A stretch of DNA of 64,000 nt from Oscillospiraceae bacterium (GTDB lineage Bacteria > Bacillota > Clostridia > Oscillospirales > Ruminococcaceae). The notes beneath the pieces are model-generated. The model saw only the letters and a list, made by a program, of their open reading frames with translations, searched no databases and was not told the origin of the DNA. Shown here in pieces: positions 60,027 through 64,000 of the stretch; position 1 is the first letter of the stretch; the number at the start of each line of letters is the position of its first letter. The position numbers were made by a program, and so were the translations under genes. The stretch is taken from assembly GCA_024404915.1 (NCBI GenBank), contig JAKSPJ010000007.1, positions 1 to 64,000 on the forward strand, read 5' to 3'.

Positions 60027-61382
60027 ATGGACACCATTCTGATTGTCGATGATGATAAGGTCAGCCTTTCTGCCGCCAAAGGCGTTCTGGGGGTTTCCTA
60101 TAAAACCATCCTTGTAAAGCATGGTGAACAGGCTTTGCGTTATCTGGAATCCAATCCCTGCGACCTGGTTTTGCTGGATATCAATATGCCGGAAATGAAC
60201 GGATTTGAAGTGTACGACAGAATCCGCTGTATTCCCGGCTGCCGGGAACTGCCTGTTATTTTCCTGACTGCCGATAACGATGCCGCAGTGGAAACACAAT
60301 GCTTTGAAACAGGTGCCATTGACTTTATTGCAAAGCCATTTGTCCCCAGCGTCATCCGCTCCCGTGTGGCAAGAGTGCTGGAGCTGGAGAAGCTGCGCAT
60401 CAGTCTGGCGGACCGCCTCAAGCAGAAAACAGAAGAGGTTTCTGAAATCCGGCTCCGTGCCCAGACCGATGCCCTGACAGGGCTGTGGAACAGAAAATAT
60501 ACGGAGCAGCACGCAAATCAGTATCTGGAACAGGGCGTGCCGGGTGCTGTAATGATGATTGATATGGATAATTTCAAATCCATCAATGATATCTACGGCC
60601 ACCAGGAGGGAGACCGTGTCCTGATGATGTTTGCTGACACACTGCGGGAAAACAGTGAAAAGGAAGATATCCTTTGCCGTATCGGCGGAGATGAATTTCT
60701 GGTATTTGTCAGCGGAAATACAGAACGGCAGATTCTGGCACAGCGTGCCCAGGCAATCATTGATCAAATAGCACAGAAGCTGAAAGCCGCCGATTACCAG
60801 ACCAACACATCGGTATCCGTAGGCATTGCAGAAGCCCCGGGAGACGGCACCTCTTTCAGCAAACTGTATCACTGTGCGGACAAGGCATTGTATTTTGTTA
60901 AGCAAAACGGAAAAAAATCATTCCGTTTCTTTCGGGAACAGTATGGCAATACAAACTCCGACAGGCTTGGCACAGCCGGTTTACAGGAACTGCACAGCCA
61001 GATTCTGCGCTCCGACAGCGGTGCCAATACCTACATGACAGATTTCGGCATCTTTGAGCATCTCTATCACATGTCTGCCAGAGATGTTACCCGTTCACAG
61101 CGCTGTATTTTTTCCGTACTGTTTACGCTGGATGCCCCCTCAGAAGAAAATATGGAGCTGCTCCAGCAGCTGATTTCTGAAGCTGAAATGCATCAGGCAG
61201 CAGCAGCCCCCTATTCCGACGGTCAGCTGATCTTTTTTGTCCCCGATGCCACCGAAGCGGATACAAAGGCATTTGCGGAAACTATCTGCCGGGCATTTGG
61301 GCAGAAAGCCGCTTCCGGCACCGCAGCTTTTGAGATGATGCAGATGCCGGAACGACCTGTATACAAAAAGGAAACAAAATAA
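60027..61382 (+). CDS. Response regulator with GGDEF (diguanylate cyclase) domain
   Basis: 451 residues. The receiver (1-120) has the Asp in LVLLDINMPEMNG (about 50) and the conserved Lys in IAKPF. A short coiled linker leads to a GGDEF domain (about 145-300) with RIGGDEFLVF (about 219-228) and the substrate loop DALTGLWNRKY. The usual allosteric RxxD I-site before the motif is absent (EKED). A C-terminal extension of about 140 residues has no recognised domain. The expected product is cyclic di-GMP, made on phosphorylation by the upstream kinase. Confidence 0.93.
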   Translation: MDTILIVDDDKVSLSAAKGVLGVSYKTILVKHGEQALRYLESNPCDLVLLDINMPEMNGFEVYDRIRCIPGCRELPVIFLTADNDAAVETQCFETGAIDFIAKPFVPSVIRSRVARVLELEKLRISLADRLKQKTEEVSEIRLRAQTDALTGLWNRKYTEQHANQYLEQGVPGAVMMIDMDNFKSINDIYGHQEGDRVLMMFADTLRENSEKEDILCRIGGDEFLVFVSGNTERQILAQRAQAIIDQIAQKLKAADYQTNTSVSVGIAEAPGDGTSFSKLYHCADKALYFVKQNGKKSFRFFREQYGNTNSDRLGTAGLQELHSQILRSDSGANTYMTDFGIFEHLYHMSARDVTRSQRCIFSVLFTLDAPSEENMELLQQLISEAEMHQAAAAPYSDGQLIFFVPDATEADTKAFAETICRAFGQKAASGTAAFEMMQMPERPVYKKETK

Positions 61383-61383
61383 C

Positions 61384-62166
61384 ATGGCAAGAATTTATCC
61401 CTTATTCAGTTCCAGCAAAGGAAATGCTGTTTTTGTCGGCACACCGGAATGCGGCATTCTGATTGACTGCGGCGTATCTGCCAGAAGGCTGACGAAAAAG
61501 CTGGAGGAGTGCGGCATTCCCATTGCAGCAATTCAGGGTATTTTTATTACTCATGATCACATGGATCATGTCAGCGGACTGCGTGTATTCGTCAGGAAAA
61601 ATCCGGTTACAGTGTACGCAGAGCCTGTTACACGCAAAAATCTGTATGCGGCACATTATCTGGAGCAGGATGCGGTCTGTGAAGAGCTGACGGGCACCAT
61701 ACGCTGCGGCGGAATAACCGTCACGCCTTTTGCTACTTCCCATGATACTAGTCAGAGCTGCGGCTACCGCCTGGAAATGCCTGACGGCAGATGCTGCGCC
61801 GTCTGTACCGATCTGGGTTACGTTTCGGAAACGGTGCATGCCGCCATTCTGGGCTGTCATCTGGTACTGCTGGAAGCCAATTATGATGCCGACATGCTGA
61901 GACGGGGGCCATATCCCCCTTACCTGAAAGAGCGCATTGCCTCACAGCATGGGCACCTTTCCAATGAAGAATGCGGAGCAGAAGCGGCATCCCTGATTGC
62001 CGGCGGCACCACACATTTTGTGCTGGGACATCTGAGCCAGGAGAACAATCTGCCTGCCGCCGCAGAGCAGACTGTCATGCAGTATCTGTCCGGATATCAG
62101 CGTGGAAAAGATTATCTTCTGGATGTTGCGGCACCGGAAAGTGAAGGAAGGATGATTGTATTTTGA
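61384..62166 (+). CDS. WalJ/YycJ-like MBL-fold hydrolase
   Basis: 260 residues. The metallo-beta-lactamase HxHxDH motif reads ITHDHMDHVSG (about 56-66), with further metal ligands in ATSHDTS and LLEANYD and the His in VLGHLS. The length and SSSKGNAVFVG N terminus match WalJ/YycJ, a putative 5'-3' exonuclease linked to cell-wall stress signalling in Firmicutes. It starts one base after the GGDEF stop and its last base pair overlaps rlmH. Confidence 0.9.
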   Translation: MARIYPLFSSSKGNAVFVGTPECGILIDCGVSARRLTKKLEECGIPIAAIQGIFITHDHMDHVSGLRVFVRKNPVTVYAEPVTRKNLYAAHYLEQDAVCEELTGTIRCGGITVTPFATSHDTSQSCGYRLEMPDGRCCAVCTDLGYVSETVHAAILGCHLVLLEANYDADMLRRGPYPPYLKERIASQHGHLSNEECGAEAASLIAGGTTHFVLGHLSQENNLPAAAEQTVMQYLSGYQRGKDYLLDVAAPESEGRMIVF

Positions 62167-62639
62167 TGCAGATTCATTTGGTAACCGTGGGAAAGCTAAA
62201 AGAAAAATGGCTGCGGGATGCCTATGCAGAATATGAAAAGCGGCTGCAGCGGTATTGCAGGCTGATTCTGACGGAGCTGCCGGAATCCCGTCTCAGTGAC
62301 AACCCCTCAGACGGAGAGATTGCGGCTGCCCTGACACAGGAAGGCAAAGCCATTCTGGCAGCCTGCCATGGAAAAATCATAGCCATGTGCATTGAAGGAA
62401 AAATGCACAGCAGCGAATCTTTCTCCGTCATGCTGAATCAGATGGCACTTCTGGGCGACAGTACCGTTACCTTTGTAATTGGTTCCAGCTTCGGGCTTGC
62501 AGAGGAAGTCAAGAAAAAGGCGGACCTTCGTTTTTCCATGTCCCCCATGACATTTACCCATCAGATTGCAAGAGTGTTGCTTGCAGAACAGATTTATCGT
62601 GCATTTCAGATCAGCAGCGGCGGAAAATACCACAAATAA
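62166..62639 (+). CDS. rlmH: 23S rRNA (pseudouridine1915-N3)-methyltransferase
   Basis: 157 residues. A SPOUT-fold methyltransferase: MQIHLVTVGKLKEKWLRDAY at the N terminus, FVIGSSFGLAEEVKKKADLR with the SAM-binding knot, and the C-terminal MTFTHQIARVLLAEQIYRAF. It methylates pseudouridine 1915 in helix 69. The ATG at 62166 shares its A with the previous stop. The gene order walJ-rlmH is common in Firmicutes. Confidence 0.97.
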   Translation: MQIHLVTVGKLKEKWLRDAYAEYEKRLQRYCRLILTELPESRLSDNPSDGEIAAALTQEGKAILAACHGKIIAMCIEGKMHSSESFSVMLNQMALLGDSTVTFVIGSSFGLAEEVKKKADLRFSMSPMTFTHQIARVLLAEQIYRAFQISSGGKYHK

Positions 62640-62727
62640 TCCCGTGAAGCGACACTGCTTTCATACCCCCATCATACAGAGTGCGGCACTGCGGCAAATG
62701 GGTGCCGTCGGAACAGGAGGATGTATC

Positions 62728-63048
62728 ATGAATTATTCCGAAATTGAAAAAACAGCGGCGGAGATTGCAGAATTAGGAAAACCGCTGAAGCTTTATCTGA
62801 TCAGTCACAAAACAAATCATGCCACAAATGAACTGATCAGCTTCAAACTGGCTCTGATTGTCCGTGACGACACCCCCAGTATTTCAGAACTGGAGTGCTT
62901 TATTTACACCGCCGTGGATTGTCCCTATCCGTATGACCTGGTACTGTACAAGGAAAGCGAATGGAATACCCTTTCGCAGGACCCCCAGACATTTGCTTGG
63001 AGTATTCGTGAGACAGGAGGCTTGCTTTATGAGCAGAGGATATCGTGA
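62728..63048 (+). CDS. MNT-like nucleotidyltransferase partner with degenerate active site
   Basis: 106 residues, ATG 62728 behind AGGAGG. The C-terminal part (PYDLVLYKESEWNTLSQD, then SIRETGGLLYE) is typical of minimal nucleotidyltransferases (MNT). The N-terminal catalytic loop expected as GSxxxGxxxxxSDxD is replaced by LISHKTNHATNELISFKLAL, so neither the GS nor the metal Asp pair is present. It overlaps the HEPN gene that follows by 20 bases, as in HEPN-MNT toxin-antitoxin pairs. Confidence 0.72.
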   Translation: MNYSEIEKTAAEIAELGKPLKLYLISHKTNHATNELISFKLALIVRDDTPSISELECFIYTAVDCPYPYDLVLYKESEWNTLSQDPQTFAWSIRETGGLLYEQRIS

Positions 63049-63466
63049 CGGAGACAGCAAGCGGTATTTTGACTGGCTGTATTATGCGGCCATTGACCTT
63101 CGGGTTGCAAAGCTGATTCTGGAGGATGGCAGATGCAGAAATATGGTGGCTTTCCACTGCCAGCAAAGCGTGGAGAAAGCCTTGAAGGGCTATCTGCTGT
63201 GGCGGAAAAACCGCCTTTATGACGGCCATAACCTTCCGTTTTTATGCAAGCAGGCCATGATGGAGGATGAGCATTTCCGTGCCTGTCTGCCCCTTGCCAG
63301 TGAAATCAACCACTACTATATTGAATCCAGATATCCGGCAGACTTTCTGCTTTCTCTGGATGAGGAAACCGCCACCATGCTGATTGTCAACACCACCGAC
63401 ATGGTGCATTTTATCAACAGCCTGGTGAAATTTGATTTTACCAGCTATCATCCCAAGAAAATGTAA
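63029..63466 (+). CDS. HEPN-domain protein
   Basis: 145 residues, ATG 63029 behind AGGAGG. The HEPN four-helix bundle shows the R-x5-H motif RNMVAFH (37-43), followed by CQQSVEKALKGYLL and a C-terminal YYIESRYPADF. In HEPN-MNT modules this motif is the RNase active site of the toxin. The partner upstream lacks a catalytic centre, so antitoxin AMPylation is unlikely. It could neutralise by binding or be a degenerated pair. Confidence 0.85.
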   Translation: MSRGYRDGDSKRYFDWLYYAAIDLRVAKLILEDGRCRNMVAFHCQQSVEKALKGYLLWRKNRLYDGHNLPFLCKQAMMEDEHFRACLPLASEINHYYIESRYPADFLLSLDEETATMLIVNTTDMVHFINSLVKFDFTSYHPKKM

Positions 63467-63484
63467 TGGGTGAAAGGAGTTACT

Positions 63485-64000
63485 ATGGAACAGGAATTCA
63501 AATGGAATATCAATTCCGCTTCGCTGACAGCACTGGCAAAGCATCTGCATGAAATGCCGGAACGCATTGCAAGGGATTCCCTGCACATGCAGGCCATCTA
63601 CTATGATACTGCAAATGATGCCGTCCGTACAAACGGAGCAGCTCTGCGCATACGCCGGGAAAATGACCGCAGTGTATGCTGTATGAAGAAAACAGTAGTC
63701 AGAGAGGGCGCAAAAGCAATCCGTGAGGAATATGAAACAGAAGCGGATACGCTGAAGGAAGGTCTCGAAAAACTGCCGGAAGCAGGCGCACCCAAAGATT
63801 TCTGCATTTTTTTACAGCAGCAAAATCTGGTGGAGATTGCCAGAACAGACTTTATCCGGAACTGCTATCTGATTGCGCCTGACAATGCCTTCACCGCTGA
63901 ATTTGCCATTGACGTGGGCAAGCTGGGGGGCAATGGAAATATGGTGCATTTCGAAGAAATTGAACTGGAACTGAAAGACGGCGATGCAGCAGCATTTGAA
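63485..64000 (+). CDS. CYTH-domain protein, partial (runs off the window)
   Basis: 172 residues visible from ATG 63485 (AAAGGAG upstream). The N terminus MEQEFKW is the ExExK motif of CYTH enzymes; YYDTANDAVRTNGAALRIRRE, VCCMKKTV and EEYETE follow, and ELEL near the visible end. CYTH proteins hydrolyse tripolyphosphate or thiamine triphosphate, or make cAMP. The C-terminal part is missing from the window. Confidence 0.88.
   Translation, partial: MEQEFKWNINSASLTALAKHLHEMPERIARDSLHMQAIYYDTANDAVRTNGAALRIRRENDRSVCCMKKTVVREGAKAIREEYETEADTLKEGLEKLPEAGAPKDFCIFLQQQNLVEIARTDFIRNCYLIAPDNAFTAEFAIDVGKLGGNGNMVHFEEIELELKDGDAAAFE

Overview
The window looks like the chromosome of a fibre-degrading Ruminococcus-type Firmicute (Oscillospiraceae). 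Two large secreted proteins carry type I dockerin repeats. The promoters are canonical sigma-A boxes, Shine-Dalgarno sites are strong, and aspS is controlled by a T-box. A TM1266-type iron-only hydrogenase regulator and a MoxR/DUF58/transglutaminase operon also fit. I did not identify the species.

Layout. (1) 1-3443 is clearly more A+T-rich than the rest and looks like the end of an old integrated element beside the 3' end of rpsI. It holds a PD-(D/E)XK plus DUF2075 helicase-like protein cut by the window edge, an XRE regulator broken by an in-frame amber codon, and a tyrosine-recombinase remnant. (2) 3532-27707, almost all on the minus strand, is core metabolism and information processing: rplM-rpsI, gpsA, plsY, der, a DUF512 radical-SAM protein, yceD-rpmF, pgi, comF-recD2, metA, a three-gene biotin-dependent transcarboxylase-like operon, moxR-DUF58-transglutaminase, a small ACT-like hydrogenase regulator (plus strand), and a transcobalamin-like surface protein. 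(3) 27804-34811 is a compact set of phage head and connector genes (terS, terL, portal, capsid, protease, small connector/tail genes, hub-like protein) closed by a terminator. It has no integrase, lysis, replication, sheath, tape-measure or fibre gene. (4) 35031-38338 (plus) has two cyclophilin-fold proteins and murA. (5) 38428-48156 (minus) has tRNA-Val, a rhomboid protease, T-box-aspS, a BspA-like dockerin protein, mscL, the dnaG-sigA pair and a COG2426 membrane protein. (6) 48530-64000 (mostly plus) has a NatAB-like ABC exporter, a 57-codon minus-strand gene behind a structured leader, a two-catalytic-domain SGNH esterase with an internal dockerin, a signalling operon (dCache hybrid kinase, DegV protein, REC-GGDEF, WalJ-like hydrolase, RlmH), a HEPN/MNT-like pair and a CYTH protein cut by the window edge.

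Most interesting: the complete-looking but tail-less phage head operon, in which terL and portal appear to start at non-AUG codons behind perfect GGAGGTGA sites; the transcobalamin-like protein; the 12S/1.3S/5S-like carboxyltransferase operon; the leader RNA at 52451-52635 with competing pairing partners; and the kinase-DegV-GGDEF operon. All calls come from reading the sequence and remembered family features; no database search was run.
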